This document shows, piece by piece, positions 1-10,287 of a stretch of DNA of 64,000 nucleotides (positions are counted from its first letter, which is position 1; each line of letters begins with the position of its first letter). Source of the DNA: Photobacterium angustum (GTDB taxonomy: Bacteria > Pseudomonadota > Gammaproteobacteria > Enterobacterales > Vibrionaceae). Under the pieces are notes generated by a model. It made no database searches and had not been told where the DNA came from. It saw only the letters and a list, made by a program, of their open reading frames with translations. The DNA is taken from positions 62,001 to 126,000 of the forward strand of contig NZ_PYOM01000009.1 in NCBI RefSeq assembly GCF_003026365.1. Reading direction: 5' to 3'. Both the position numbers and the translations under genes were made by a program.

Positions 1-9
1 CAAAATGAG

Positions 10-25
10 ACTGTCCATGGACAGT
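10..25. promoter_or_regulatory. Perfect 16-bp palindrome, possible operator
   Basis: The sequence ACTGTCCATGGACAGT reads the same on both strands. It lies beyond the end of the coaBC-dut transcript, where the control region of a leftward gene outside the window could be. The size suits a dimeric repressor site. No regulator is identified, and the left neighbour cannot be seen. Confidence 0.3.
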
Positions 26-101
26 ATGAAACCCGCCTATCTTAGCGATGCCTTGGCGTTGTGAAAAGTAGCGCAATCGAAATGTACGTATTTTTATTCG
101 C

Positions 102-133
102 AAAAAAAGCGCAAGCTGAAGAGGTTGCGCTTT
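102..133 (-). terminator. Terminator of coaBC-dut
   Basis: A perfect 9-bp stem (AAAGCGCAA at 106-114 with TTGCGCTTT at 125-133) is followed, reading leftwards, by a run of seven T. It lies 84 bases beyond the dut stop codon. This is a standard intrinsic terminator and implies that dut is not cotranscribed with whatever lies further left. Confidence 0.8.
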
Positions 134-216
134 GCTTTAATATGTTGCCTTTATTTTATCATCAAAATTGATAATACAAGGCTAATTAGATCACGCTTTT
201 TTAACATTAATAGCGA

Positions 217-672
217 CTAGCTACGGCCTGAATGACCAAAACCACCTTCGCCACGATCTGTGCTATCGAAATCATCAACAATATTAAACTGCGCTTGTAC
301 CACAGGTAAGAAAACCAGCTGAGCAATACGATCACCCGGCTCAATAGTAAATGTGGTTTCACCTCGGTTCCACACCGACACCATTAATTGACCTTGGTAA
401 TCAGAATCAATAAGGCCAACAAGATTTCCCAAAACTATACCGTGTTTATGGCCAAGGCCTGAGCGAGGCAGGATGGTTGCCGCAAGATTTGAATCGCCAA
501 TATGGATCGCAAGGCCTGTTGGTACAAGATGAGTCTCACCCGGTGCGACGGTTAATGCTTCATCTAAACAAGCGCGTAAATCTAAACCAGCAGAACCTTC
601 GGTTGCATACGCTGGAAGTGGGAATTCATTGCCGACGCGTGGGTCAAGAATTTTCAGATCAATACTATTCAT
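217..672 (-). CDS. dut: dUTP diphosphatase
   Basis: This enzyme hydrolyses dUTP to dUMP and pyrophosphate, which keeps uracil out of DNA and feeds dTMP synthesis. All five trimeric dUTPase motifs are visible in the 151 residues: AGLDLRA at 28-34, PRSGLG at 69-74, GLIDSDYQG at 86-94 with the catalytic aspartate, RIAQL at 115-119, and the glycine-rich arm [10 protein letters not shown] at 140-149. The length equals that of the Escherichia coli enzyme. The gene starts 8 bases after the coaBC stop on the same strand, so the two are surely one operon, as in many gammaproteobacteria. Confidence 0.97.
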   Translation of the reverse strand: MNSIDLKILDPRVGNEFPLPAYATEGSAGLDLRACLDEALTVAPGETHLVPTGLAIHIGDSNLAATILPRSGLGHKHGIVLGNLVGLIDSDYQGQLMVSVWNRGETTFTIEPGDRIAQLVFLPVVQAQFNIVDDFDSTDRGEGGFGHSGRS

Positions 673-680
673 ATTTCGCT

Positions 681-1895
681 CTATTGTTTCGCTTGTTGGT
701 AAAGATTAATAATTTCATTGACTAATTGCAGCCCAAGCTCTGATTTGGCAGCAAGAGGTAGTGCTTTATCACCGTTAGACCAGTAAAGGTGTAGCGCGTT
801 GTTATCACTATTAAAGCCTTGGTCTTGTACCGACACATCGTTGGCACAAATCATATCAAGGTTTTTCTTTGCCAGTTTACCACGTGCATATTGCTCAACA
901 TCTTGTGTCTCTGCAGCAAACCCGACCGTAAATGGACGGTTTTCTGTTAAGGCTGCTACGCTGGCAACAATATCTGGGTTCTTCACTAACTGAATCACCA
1001 TGTCATCATTGCCGTCTTGCTTTTTCATCTTTTGAGTTGCGAGATGAGCTGGACGGAAATCTGCAACGGCAGCACAAGCAATAAAAATGTGGTGATTAAC
1101 GGCATGTTCAAGTGCCGCTTGGTGCATCTCTTGGGCACTACTGACATTAATACGCGTTACACCATCAGGTGTGGTTAAATTTACTGGGCCACTGATTAGG
1201 GTGACGTTTGCACCACGCTTAGCTGCAGCTTGAGCAATGGCATAGCCCATTTTTCCTGAGCTGTAGTTACTTAAATAACGTACTGGATCAATCGCTTCTC
1301 GTGTAGGACCTGCTGTTACCACAATGTTTAGACCACTAAGGTCTTGTGGCTGAAAAAAGTCTTCGCAGCAATGTACTAGTTGCATGGGTTCTAGCATACG
1401 ACCAGGGCCTACATCACCGCAGGCTTGCTCACCACTTGCTGGTCCCCAAATACGGCAGCCGCGACGTTGTAAGGTGGCAATATTCTCTTGTGTTGCGATA
1501 TTGCGGTACATTTGCTGATTCATCGCAGGGCTAACAGCGATTGGTGCATCGGTTGCGAGACAAAGCGTTGTCAGTAAGTCATTGCCCATCCCTGCACTCA
1601 TTCGTGCAATCAGATCCGCTGTAGCAGGTGCTAAGAGAACTAAATCTGCCCATTTAGCTAATTCAATATGACCCATGGACGCTTCTGCGGAAGGATCTAG
1701 CAAGCTATCTGAAATGGGATGGCCTGACACGGCTTGCATGGTGAGTGGGGTTATAAACTCTTTTGCAGCTGTGGTCATGACAATGCGCACTTGCGCCCCA
1801 CGTTCAATAAGTCGTCGGGTGAGCTCTGCACATTTGTAAGCAGCGATACCGCCGCTAATGCCGAGAAGAATTTTTTTTCCTGCCAGTGTTTGCAT
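681..1895 (-). CDS. coaBC: Bifunctional phosphopantothenoylcysteine decarboxylase/synthetase
   Basis: This protein carries out two consecutive steps of coenzyme A synthesis: CTP-dependent joining of 4'-phosphopantothenate to cysteine, then FMN-dependent decarboxylation. The N-terminal flavoprotein half shows [10 protein letters not shown] at 13-22, the catalytic histidine region GHIELA near 75-80, PAMN at 123-126 and the active-site cysteine in [12 protein letters not shown] near 159. The CoaB half begins near residue 187 with [15 protein letters not shown] and the SSGKMG nucleotide-binding loop. At 404 residues it is full length. It is the first gene of the coaBC-dut operon and is divergent from radC. 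Confidence 0.97.
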   Translation of the reverse strand: MQTLAGKKILLGISGGIAAYKCAELTRRLIERGAQVRIVMTTAAKEFITPLTMQAVSGHPISDSLLDPSAEASMGHIELAKWADLVLLAPATADLIARMSAGMGNDLLTTLCLATDAPIAVSPAMNQQMYRNIATQENIATLQRRGCRIWGPASGEQACGDVGPGRMLEPMQLVHCCEDFFQPQDLSGLNIVVTAGPTREAIDPVRYLSNYSSGKMGYAIAQAAAKRGANVTLISGPVNLTTPDGVTRINVSSAQEMHQAALEHAVNHHIFIACAAVADFRPAHLATQKMKKQDGNDDMVIQLVKNPDIVASVAALTENRPFTVGFAAETQDVEQYARGKLAKKNLDMICANDVSVQDQGFNSDNNALHLYWSNGDKALPLAAKSELGLQLVNEIINLYQQAKQ

Positions 1896-2128
1896 TCGTC
1901 TGCCTGTGTCTTGGGCTTATAAATTGGCAACAAGATACCACCAAAGTAATTTTTGATCATCGATTCGGATCAACTCTGAATTGAATGGAAAGTTGTGTGC
2001 CTCGCATTTTGAGTACTGAATATTTTATTGATTACTTTTTCGCTGTGACTGTTTTCTAAAAAAGCATCTTGTTAGGTTGTGCTAATGGTGTCGACTGTTC
2101 TGCTAGTGGTATATCAATGGGAGGGGTT

Positions 2129-2803
2129 ATGTCATTAAAGCAATTGCCAGTCGCATCACGACCGCGAGAAAAGTTATTATCTCATGGCTCTGATGCATTA
2201 ACCGATGCTGAATTATTAGCCATTTTTTTACGCACCGGTACTCAAGGAATGAATGCGCTGGAATTGGCGACCCATTTACTGCATGAGTTTGGATCTCTTC
2301 GAGCACTGCTTGGTGCTGAAAAACAGATATTTTGTCAGTTTAAAGGTTTGGGGCCGGCAAAATTTGCACAATTGCAGGCAGTTTTAGCGTTGAATGAGCG
2401 GTATTTAGAAGAAACTTTAAAAAAAGATGATGTTCTCACAAGTCCACAAAATACCCGTCGATATTTAGCGCGAAAATTACGTGATAAACAGCGTGAAGCC
2501 TTTTATATCCTGTTTTTAGATAACCAGCACCGAGTGATCACTGGAGAGGTTTTATTTGAAGGAACGATCGATTGTGCGAGCGTCTATCCACGTGAAGTTG
2601 TAAAAAGATCACTAGAACTTAATGCAGCAGCGCTCATTTTAGCGCATAATCACCCATCAGGCGTCGCTGAACCTAGTCAGGCTGACCGTCGAATAACGCG
2701 CAAAATCAGCGATTCGCTGGCTTTGGTCGATATTCGTGTTCTGGATCATTTTGTTGTTGGTGATGGGGAGATTATTTCTTTCACCGAGCTTGGTTGGTTA
2801 TAA
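2129..2803 (+). CDS. radC: RadC/UPF0758 family JAB-domain protein
   Basis: This is a conserved protein named for a historical DNA-repair link that was later withdrawn; its real role is unknown. The C-terminal half carries the JAB/MPN metal-binding motif HNHPSG followed by a spaced aspartate (SQAD), and the N-terminal part has a helix-hairpin-helix-like stretch ([12 protein letters not shown]). The reading frame is open from 2069, but I place the start at 2129 ([15 protein letters not shown]). That matches the family start and is preceded by the strong ribosome-binding sequence GGGAGGGG. The product is 224 residues. It lies upstream of rpmB, as in Escherichia coli. Confidence 0.9.
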   Translation: MSLKQLPVASRPREKLLSHGSDALTDAELLAIFLRTGTQGMNALELATHLLHEFGSLRALLGAEKQIFCQFKGLGPAKFAQLQAVLALNERYLEETLKKDDVLTSPQNTRRYLARKLRDKQREAFYILFLDNQHRVITGEVLFEGTIDCASVYPREVVKRSLELNAAALILAHNHPSGVAEPSQADRRITRKISDSLALVDIRVLDHFVVGDGEIISFTELGWL

Positions 2804-2850
2804 AATAGCCGATTTTTCGATAAAAAAGTGAGAAAGGATCTGCTCGGGAC

Positions 2851-2879
2851 TTGAGCAACTGGTTTTGACTTAGTATAAT
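2851..2879 (+). promoter_or_regulatory. Sigma-70 promoter of rpmB-rpmG
   Basis: TTGAGC at 2851-2856 and a perfect TATAAT at 2874-2879 are separated by 17 bases. They lie in the radC-rpmB gap, about 97 bases upstream of the rpmB start. Strong vegetative promoters are usual for ribosomal protein genes. Confidence 0.75.
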
Positions 2880-2975
2880 GCGCGACCTTTGATAGCTGTA
2901 GTTATCTGTGAAAATTTTTTTTACAGTGAATTTCTACAGTAGATATCGAGCTGAAACGATTTGGAGAAGACAGTA

Positions 2976-3212
2976 ATGTCCCGAGTATGCCAAGTAACTG
3001 GTAAGCGTCCTGTAACGGGTAACAACCGTTCACACGCACGTAATGCCACCAAGCGTCGTTTTCTGCCGAACCTGCAAACTCATCGTTTCTGGGTAGAAAG
3101 CGAAAAACGCTTCGTTAAACTACGCCTTTCTGCGAAAGGCATGCGTATCATCGATAAGAAAGGCATTGATGTCGTTCTTGGTGAAATGCGTGCTCGCGGC
3201 GAGAACGTTTAA
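2976..3212 (+). CDS. rpmB: 50S ribosomal protein L28
   Basis: This is large-subunit ribosomal protein bL28. The 78 residues begin [16 protein letters not shown], the highly conserved family opening, and contain the basic central region and the segment [16 protein letters not shown]. The open frame extends to an upstream TTG at 2961, but the ATG at 2976 matches the family start and follows the purine-rich GGAGAAGA. It is cotranscribed with rpmG, which starts 13 bases after its stop. Confidence 0.97.
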   Translation: MSRVCQVTGKRPVTGNNRSHARNATKRRFLPNLQTHRFWVESEKRFVKLRLSAKGMRIIDKKGIDVVLGEMRARGENV

Positions 3213-3225
3213 GAGGATTTAAAGA

Positions 3226-3393
3226 ATGGCTAAAGGCATTCGTGAGAAGATCCGTCTAGTATCATCTGCTGGTACAGGCCACTTCTACACTACCGACAAG
3301 AACAAGCGCAACATGCCAGGCAAATTTGAGATCAAGAAATTTGATCCAGTAGTTCGCCAGCACGTGCTTTACAAAGAAGCTAAAATCAAGTAA
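3226..3393 (+). CDS. rpmG: 50S ribosomal protein L33
   Basis: This is large-subunit ribosomal protein bL33. The frame reads [20 protein letters not shown] and ends VLYKEAKIK, 55 residues, the same length as in Escherichia coli. It lacks the four zinc-binding cysteines of some paralogues. The ribosome-binding site AGAGGAT lies just upstream in the rpmB-rpmG gap. It is the second gene of the rpmBG operon and is followed by an intrinsic terminator. Confidence 0.96.
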   Translation: MAKGIREKIRLVSSAGTGHFYTTDKNKRNMPGKFEIKKFDPVVRQHVLYKEAKIK

Positions 3394-3414
3394 TTGGTTT
3401 TATCACTCTTTGAT

Positions 3415-3441
3415 AAAAACCCAGCCTCGCTGGGTTTTTTT
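3415..3441 (+). terminator. Terminator of rpmB-rpmG
   Basis: An 11-bp stem (AAAAACCCAGC with GCTGGGTTTTT) closes a three-base loop and runs into a T tract. It lies 21 bases after the rpmG stop. Confidence 0.9.
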
Positions 3442-3564
3442 ATATCTATTACTTTCCAATTTTTATTCACTGACGACTTTTCTGTTCGTTATTTATCAGC
3501 CAATGGTGCAATGACTTCACTAGTGTTATCTTTATTTTCATTAAGATAAGACAGGAATAGATGA

Positions 3565-4083
3565 ATGCGCTTAACTCGACGTGGCTGGAATAACATCATT
3601 ATTATAGGTGTGCTGTGTTTTATCGCGATAATTAAATTGCCTGATTTACTTCGCGAACGATTTGCACCTAAAGAAGCGGTGACACAAACTGTTACCGAGC
3701 AAGTAAATAATATTCCCAATACTGTTTTTGTCCTCTCGCCAGATTTTTTGATTCAGCGAGTTGTTTTTCCACATTTTACGCTTAAGCAAAGTAATGGGCA
3801 GTGGCAAAGCTCGGCTAAGTTATCGACTTCAGCCAGTGAGTTAGTGCAACGTTGGCAACATCTACAAGGCACAGTGGTGGATGAAGCAACGATATCAAAG
3901 TTGAGTTTACAGCTACCACCTCCACAAACGATCGAATTTTGGGGGGAGCAACAAGTAGAACCTATTCGATTAACGGTTTATGCCTTGCCTAAATTTTGGT
4001 TGTTCAATAATGGTCAACAATGGATTGCTGTGTCTGTTGCTGCGGATTATCTGTTTCCGACATATTTATCAAATAACGAATAA
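3565..4083 (+). CDS. Hypothetical membrane-anchored protein
   Basis: I do not recognise a named family. The 172 residues start with basic residues (MRLTRRGWNN) followed by one hydrophobic segment, roughly residues 11-27 (IIIIGVLCFIAIIKLPD). The rest is soluble and without cysteine, which suggests a single-pass inner-membrane protein with a periplasmic C-terminus. An AGGA ribosome-binding site precedes the ATG. The stop lies 15 bases before mutM, so the two are probably cotranscribed. I recall a conserved hypothetical gene at this place between rpmG and mutM in Vibrio. Base composition matches the neighbours. Confidence 0.75.
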   Translation: MRLTRRGWNNIIIIGVLCFIAIIKLPDLLRERFAPKEAVTQTVTEQVNNIPNTVFVLSPDFLIQRVVFPHFTLKQSNGQWQSSAKLSTSASELVQRWQHLQGTVVDEATISKLSLQLPPPQTIEFWGEQQVEPIRLTVYALPKFWLFNNGQQWIAVSVAADYLFPTYLSNNE

Positions 4084-4098
4084 AAACGAGATTGAGTC

Positions 4099-4908
4099 AT
4101 GCCTGAATTACCAGAAGTAGAAGTGAGCCGAATGGGGATATCTCCTCATGTCATCGATCAAACGGTGAAACAAATTATTATCCGTAACCCTCGACTGCGG
4201 TGGCCTATTCCTGAAGCGATTAAAGCGATTGAAGGGCAAGTGATTCGTGGGGTGACACGTCGCGCTAAATACTTGCTGTTAGAAACCGATGTTGGCTATG
4301 CGATTGTACATTTAGGGATGTCTGGCAGTTTACGCGTTTTACCCGTAGGAACTCCAGTCGAAAAACACGATCACGTTGATTTGGTACTCACAAGTGGTGA
4401 AGTGCTGCGCTATAACGATCCTAGACGCTTTGGCGCGTGGTTATGGGAAGAGAAAGGGGTAACGCACCCTGTGCTTGAGAAAATGGGTCCAGAGCCGCTG
4501 AGCGACGAATTTAACGTGGAATACTTGTATGAAAAAGCTCAAGGGAAACGCACCGCAATAAAACAATTTATTATGGATAATCATGTGGTTGTTGGTGTTG
4601 GTAATATTTATGCCAATGAATCTTTGTTTGCGGCAGGTATTCACCCTAAACGTGCAGCGGGTAAAATCTCACTCGCACGGATGACGAAGCTGGTGGCAGA
4701 GATCAAATCGGTATTAGCCTTTGCCATTCAACAGGGCGGTACGACATTAAAAGATTTTAAAAACGCAGACGGAAAGCCTGGCTATTTTGCACAAGAGCTG
4801 CAGGTGTATGGTAAAGCAGGTAAACCTTGTCCAAAGTGTGGTAAGCCATTAAGTGAGACTAAAATCGGCCAACGTGCGACAGTGTTTTGTGTTGATTGCC
4901 AGAAGTAG
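4099..4908 (+). CDS. mutM: Formamidopyrimidine-DNA glycosylase
   Basis: This enzyme (Fpg) removes 8-oxoguanine and formamidopyrimidines from DNA and nicks the abasic site by beta-delta elimination. The frame starts MPELPEVEV, so the catalytic proline and glutamate (Pro2 and Glu3 after the initiator Met) are present. The helix-two-turn-helix region includes [11 protein letters not shown]. The C-terminus is a four-cysteine zinc finger ([11 protein letters not shown]...FCVDCQK). At 269 residues it is full length. It follows the unknown membrane protein gene closely; no terminator is obvious behind it. Confidence 0.97.
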   Translation: MPELPEVEVSRMGISPHVIDQTVKQIIIRNPRLRWPIPEAIKAIEGQVIRGVTRRAKYLLLETDVGYAIVHLGMSGSLRVLPVGTPVEKHDHVDLVLTSGEVLRYNDPRRFGAWLWEEKGVTHPVLEKMGPEPLSDEFNVEYLYEKAQGKRTAIKQFIMDNHVVVGVGNIYANESLFAAGIHPKRAAGKISLARMTKLVAEIKSVLAFAIQQGGTTLKDFKNADGKPGYFAQELQVYGKAGKPCPKCGKPLSETKIGQRATVFCVDCQK

Positions 4909-5050
4909 GTTCGATTTTAGTTAACCTAACCATCATATTTATTGAGTCGGTTTGCTTAGGATTTCCCTTCGTTGATTGAGCTAAAATGTTATTATGCTCG
5001 CAGTTTTAAGGTTGAGTAACGCTGCTTGAAGCGTTATTGAGGATAGAAGT

Positions 5051-6055
5051 ATGAAATATCTTGTTACCGGCGTCGCTGGTTTTATTGGTAGCGCAGTGAC
5101 AGAGCGTTTATGTGCTCAAGGCCATCAAGTTGTAGGTATCGATAATCTTAACGATTACTATGATGTCTCACTCAAGCAAGCGCGTTTAGCTCGTATTGCT
5201 CATTCTAATTTCACCTTCATTGAATTAGATTTAGCCGATCGTGACGGTATTGCGAATCTATTTGCCGAGCAGCAATTTAACCGTGTGATCCATCTCGCAG
5301 CACAAGCGGGTGTGCGTTACTCAATTGATAACCCATTAGCTTATGCTGATAGTAACTTAGTTGGACATCTAACGATTTTAGAAGGTTGTCGCCATAACAA
5401 GGTTGAACACCTTGTTTATGCATCTTCAAGCTCAGTATATGGTTTAAATCATAAGACGCCTTTTAATACGGCTGATAGTGTTGATCACCCTATCTCACTG
5501 TATGCTGCTACTAAGAAATCGAATGAGTTAATGGCACATACTTATTCGCACCTTTATGGCGTACCAACCACTGGCTTGCGTTTCTTTACTGTTTATGGCC
5601 CTTGGGGGCGTCCAGACATGGCATTGTTTAAATTCACCAATGCAATTATGGAAGGGAAAGAAATCGATGTGTACAACCACGGAGATATGCGTCGTGACTT
5701 TACTTACATCGATGATATCGTTGAAGGTGTGATGCGTATTCAGGATGTGATCCCGCAGCCTAATGCTGATTGGACGGTAGAAGCGGGCTCACCAGCAACC
5801 AGCTCTGCACCTTATCGTGTGTATAACATCGGTCACGGTAGTCCTGTAAAACTGATGGATTACATTGAAGCGCTAGAAGAAGCGCTAGGTATTGAAGCGA
5901 AGAAAAACTTCATGGACATGCAGCCAGGTGATGTTTACATGACGTACGCAGATACAGAAGATTTATTTAAAGCAACCGGCTATAAACCTGAGGTTAAAGT
6001 TAAAGAAGGTGTAAAAGCCTTTGTTGATTGGTATCGAGAGTTTTATCAAAAGTAA
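5051..6055 (+). CDS. NAD-dependent nucleotide-sugar epimerase (UDP-glucuronate 4-epimerase-like)
   Basis: This is an extended short-chain dehydrogenase/epimerase. It has the N-terminal NAD-binding motif GVAGFIGSAV (residues 7-16), the active-site serine region YASSSSVYG and the catalytic YAATKK triad. The insertion DNLNDYYDVSLKQARL after the Rossmann beta strand is typical of the CapI/UDP-glucuronate 4-epimerase group, which would supply UDP-galacturonate for LPS or capsule. At 334 residues it is full length. The neighbours are LPS genes, which supports a role in surface polysaccharide. The exact substrate cannot be read from the sequence. Confidence 0.85.
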   Translation: MKYLVTGVAGFIGSAVTERLCAQGHQVVGIDNLNDYYDVSLKQARLARIAHSNFTFIELDLADRDGIANLFAEQQFNRVIHLAAQAGVRYSIDNPLAYADSNLVGHLTILEGCRHNKVEHLVYASSSSVYGLNHKTPFNTADSVDHPISLYAATKKSNELMAHTYSHLYGVPTTGLRFFTVYGPWGRPDMALFKFTNAIMEGKEIDVYNHGDMRRDFTYIDDIVEGVMRIQDVIPQPNADWTVEAGSPATSSAPYRVYNIGHGSPVKLMDYIEALEEALGIEAKKNFMDMQPGDVYMTYADTEDLFKATGYKPEVKVKEGVKAFVDWYREFYQK

Positions 6056-6060
6056 TTTTA

Positions 6061-6082
6061 AAAGGCCTAAAATTAGGCCTTT
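6061..6082. terminator. Bidirectional terminator between epimerase and GT25 genes
   Basis: A perfect 10-bp inverted repeat (AAAGGCCTAA with TTAGGCCTTT) lies in the 32-base gap between two convergent genes. T-rich flanks on both strands suit a two-way terminator. Confidence 0.75.
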
Positions 6083-6087
6083 AATTA

Positions 6088-6813
6088 TTACTTTTTAGTA
6101 AAATAATAATGAAGTGACATTCTAATGTCACGGTATGAACGGTAAATCTCTCTAAAGGACTTATAAATTAGTGATACTTCAGACTTAGCTGATGTTGGTT
6201 GTATTGTACTTGCTTGGTTATCATCATGTTCTATCGCATATGGTTGTATTCCTGTACACGATAAATTAGTTCTATAAGATTCACCTATAAAATTATCGAC
6301 AGGGCAACGCCATTTTTTACTTTTTTCTATGAGTTTTTTTGCGCCAAGCGGACTAATACTATAGCCAACAGTTCCGATTAGATTCTCTTTCCATAATACT
6401 ATTTGTAAGTCACTAAATTGCTCAATTACTTTAAACGGCCCTTGTTGCCCTTGTAATCGTAGGTATTCATATCCTTTACTATGAAGAACTGGCAGCTGAG
6501 TATATATGTCTTTAAAAAATTTTGTTGGTATACAATCGTCTTCTAGAATGACAATTGGCTGCTGTAATTCGATACATTTTTGCCAAAGACGATAATGACT
6601 AGCGTAGCAACCTTTTTCACCTGAAGATAAAGGGCGACTTCGAAAGTAAATTCTGTGTTTATCATCAGGACAATTAACTAGATCTTGAGGGAGTTCTTTT
6701 TTGCCGTCAATTGCAGAAAAGTACTCAAAATCAACACCAATATCTTTCATCTTTTTAGAAATAAAAGGGCGGCGATCTGAAGATGATGGTAAATTGATGA
6801 CGAATATTTTCAT
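6088..6813 (-). CDS. Glycosyltransferase family 25 (LPS/LOS sugar transferase)
   Basis: The 241 residues begin MKIFVINLPSSSDRR and continue with FEYFSAIDGK, the family opening. The acidic ILEDDCIP segment near residue 90 is the sugar-nucleotide/metal site. Members of this family (Neisseria LgtB/E, Haemophilus Lex2B/Lic2A) add galactose to lipooligosaccharide, so a role in core or O-chain decoration is inferred. The gene is noticeably more AT-rich than its neighbours and sits alone between an epimerase and coaD, which suggests a strain-variable cassette. Donor and acceptor are unknown. Confidence 0.82.
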   Translation of the reverse strand: MKIFVINLPSSSDRRPFISKKMKDIGVDFEYFSAIDGKKELPQDLVNCPDDKHRIYFRSRPLSSGEKGCYASHYRLWQKCIELQQPIVILEDDCIPTKFFKDIYTQLPVLHSKGYEYLRLQGQQGPFKVIEQFSDLQIVLWKENLIGTVGYSISPLGAKKLIEKSKKWRCPVDNFIGESYRTNLSCTGIQPYAIEHDDNQASTIQPTSAKSEVSLIYKSFREIYRSYRDIRMSLHYYFTKK

Positions 6814-6928
6814 ATATTATGTCAATGACCTTAGTTTAAGCTTGCTATCTAGTTGTATAAATGAACACTGGATTCTATCAAAAAAAATTGAATACGGTAA
6901 GATTGATAATTTTCATATAGTATAAAAT

Positions 6929-6949
6929 GTATACCCACAAGGGGTATAC
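6929..6949 (-). terminator. Hairpin beyond coaD, possible weak terminator
   Basis: A perfect 8-bp stem (GTATACCC with GGGTATAC) encloses a five-base loop in the 263-base gap between coaD and the GT25 gene. Leftwards it is followed by ATTTTAT, a poor T tract. It may end the leftward LPS/coaD transcript. A second AT-only stem lies at 6979-7000. Confidence 0.4.
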
Positions 6950-7076
6950 CTATTATTAAATTGAAAGATTAACCCTCGAAGTTTTTGTAATTAAAAACTT
7001 TTAAATGCCATTGTTGTACTATTTGGCTTATTTGACGATAAAGTGTAAAAAATCGCATAACGCGTGATTTTAATGT

Positions 7077-8346
<1,270 letters not shown>

Positions 8347-8350
<4 letters not shown>

Positions 8351-9132
8351 TGCGTTTTGTCCTGTTGTTCTCTAAGCCATAAATCAGTGTATTTAACGAA
8401 TGTGGAGTGCATAGTCAGCCAAGCGAGAATAAATCCTCGGCGGCCGTCTAAAAAGCCTAATCGAATCACGTACATTTTAAGGAAACTGGCAAAAGCATGT
8501 AAGAGAGCCGTTGTAATGCTGCTTTTTTTTCGGCCTTCGCGTTCATCGGTCCATGCTTTGATGTATTTTGTCGTTTTTTCGATGTAATGATGCAGATTAT
8601 CGTACGTATGATGATGCAGTCGTCCCGATAACTTTTGTTGTTGTGCATATTCTGGAATGATGACTTTTTCATGTACTAATGCATCGTTATATTGGGTGAA
8701 CTGCGTTGAATACAATCGAACTAACCAATCGGGAGACCAACCTGAGTGATGAATAAATTGTCCAAATGCTGAGCTCAATCGATTAATCAAATAAACCGTC
8801 TTGTGATCCGGAGATTGTAGTACGTTTTCAATCGAGATTTTCAACTCTGGCGTCACTCGCTCATCAGCATCTAGCCACAGAACATAATCCGATTGAATGT
8901 ATTGCTGTGCACGTTGGCGTTGAATGCCAAATCCTGGCCAATCATCAGAGACATAAAATTTATCGGTATATTGTCGTGCAATCGCTTCTGTTTTATCGGT
9001 GCTGCCTGAGTCTAAGATCACGATTTCATCAACCCAGTCTTTTACTGAGTCTAAACATGCCGCCAGATGCTTGGCTTCATTTTTTACAATCAGTGCAACA
9101 GCAAGGCTTGGTTTGGTGTTCTGTTGGTTCAT
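8347..9132 (-). CDS. LPS core glycosyltransferase, WaaE/LgtF (KdtX) type
   Basis: This family 2 glycosyltransferase opens with LAVALIVKNEAKHLAACL, followed by DEIVILDSGSTD and WLDADER. That arrangement is characteristic of the WaaE/KdtX/LgtF group, which adds beta-glucose to the first core heptose. It is 261 residues long. It lies between a heptosyltransferase gene and another glycosyltransferase gene with tight spacing (8 bases and a 4-base overlap). In Haemophilus and Vibrio such enzymes accompany OpsX and KdkA, as here. The identity as a glucosyltransferase is inferred from family membership. Confidence 0.8.
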
Positions 9133-9139
9133 TGTTTTC

Positions 9140-10198
9140 TCACTGTGATTGGGTCAAGGTTAATGAGTCGATGATGGTATCGAGTTGGGTGATAACATCA
9201 TCAACAGAAATCGCAGCCATAATATCACTGCCTTTTACTCGTGCTCCCCAAGGAAGCTCTGAAACAGGTTTGCCATAATACTTTTCTGCAAATTGTCGAT
9301 ACACACTGACGACATATTGTTGGCTAAGATAAGGGCCTGTGCGTGTTGGATTACTATGCCCGTACAAACCGATCACTGGTGTGCCCTGTGTGGTTGCTAA
9401 ATGGGCTGGACCTGAGTCAGGAGCGATAACAACCGTTGCGTATTTTAGCAATGCGGTTAATTGGATCAGGCTTGTTTTACCAATAAGGTTAGTAATAGGG
9501 TGATGACAATGTTGTATAATCTTCTCACCTAACGCTTGCTCTCGTTGCGTCGGTGAACCACATAGAATGACATTTAATCCTTTACTAACGGCGTGATCAG
9601 CAACGGCAGCATAGCGCTCTATAAGCCAGTTTCGCTCATCTTTACTTGCAGCAGGCGAGATGATCAATGTTGGTTTGTTAGTGTATTGCTGAGCAAAGGC
9701 AATATCTTCACTTGATAATGGGATCTGCCAATCTGGAGCCGTAAAAGGTACGCCTATGTAGCGAGCAAACTCAGCAAAGTTATCAAGTACATGAGGAGCA
9801 TTTGTTTGTGGCAGCTTTCTATTCGTAAATAGCCATTGTCCCTCTTTGGCTCTTTGACGAGAGAAGCCGACTTTATAACGTGCTTTAATCCCTAAAGATA
9901 ATAGGCTTGCACGCAGCGCGACTTGCATATCGAGTAGGGCATCAAACTTTTGACCTTTCAAGGTATTCCAAACTGCTTTGATCCCTTGCCAGCCTGCTTT
10001 TTTATCAAAACTGACCACCTTGATATGAGGCAGTTGACTTACAAGCTGAGCTTCTGTTTTTCCTACTACCCATGTAATACTGGTTTCTGGCCAATGTTTT
10101 TGGATGGCTTGTACTACAGCGATCGCATGACACACATCACCAATAGCTGATAGCCGTAAAATACAGATAGATTGAGGCGCAGTGGTAAACAAAGCCAT
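9140..10198 (-). CDS. waaC: Glycosyltransferase family 9, heptosyltransferase I (OpsX/WaaC type)
   Basis: This GT-B enzyme probably transfers the first L-glycero-D-manno-heptose to Kdo of lipid A. The 352-residue frame contains ICILRLSAIGDVCHA near the start and APDSGPAHLATTQGTPVIGLYG near the end, the family 9 signatures. The opening resembles Haemophilus OpsX more than Escherichia coli WaaC. It is the first gene of the leftward run that ends with coaD and is divergent from kdkA. A different heptose acceptor position cannot be excluded, so the symbol is tentative. Confidence 0.72.
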   Translation of the reverse strand: MALFTTAPQSICILRLSAIGDVCHAIAVVQAIQKHWPETSITWVVGKTEAQLVSQLPHIKVVSFDKKAGWQGIKAVWNTLKGQKFDALLDMQVALRASLLSLGIKARYKVGFSRQRAKEGQWLFTNRKLPQTNAPHVLDNFAEFARYIGVPFTAPDWQIPLSSEDIAFAQQYTNKPTLIISPAASKDERNWLIERYAAVADHAVSKGLNVILCGSPTQREQALGEKIIQHCHHPITNLIGKTSLIQLTALLKYATVVIAPDSGPAHLATTQGTPVIGLYGHSNPTRTGPYLSQQYVVSVYRQFAEKYYGKPVSELPWGARVKGSDIMAAISVDDVITQLDTIIDSLTLTQSQ

Positions 10199-10287
10199 AG
10201 TGGTACCTAATAAAAAGTGGTTAGCGAATTATGCAGTTAGCGCTGGTAATTGTAAAATAAACCAAAATAAACAGGAGAAAGACAACA

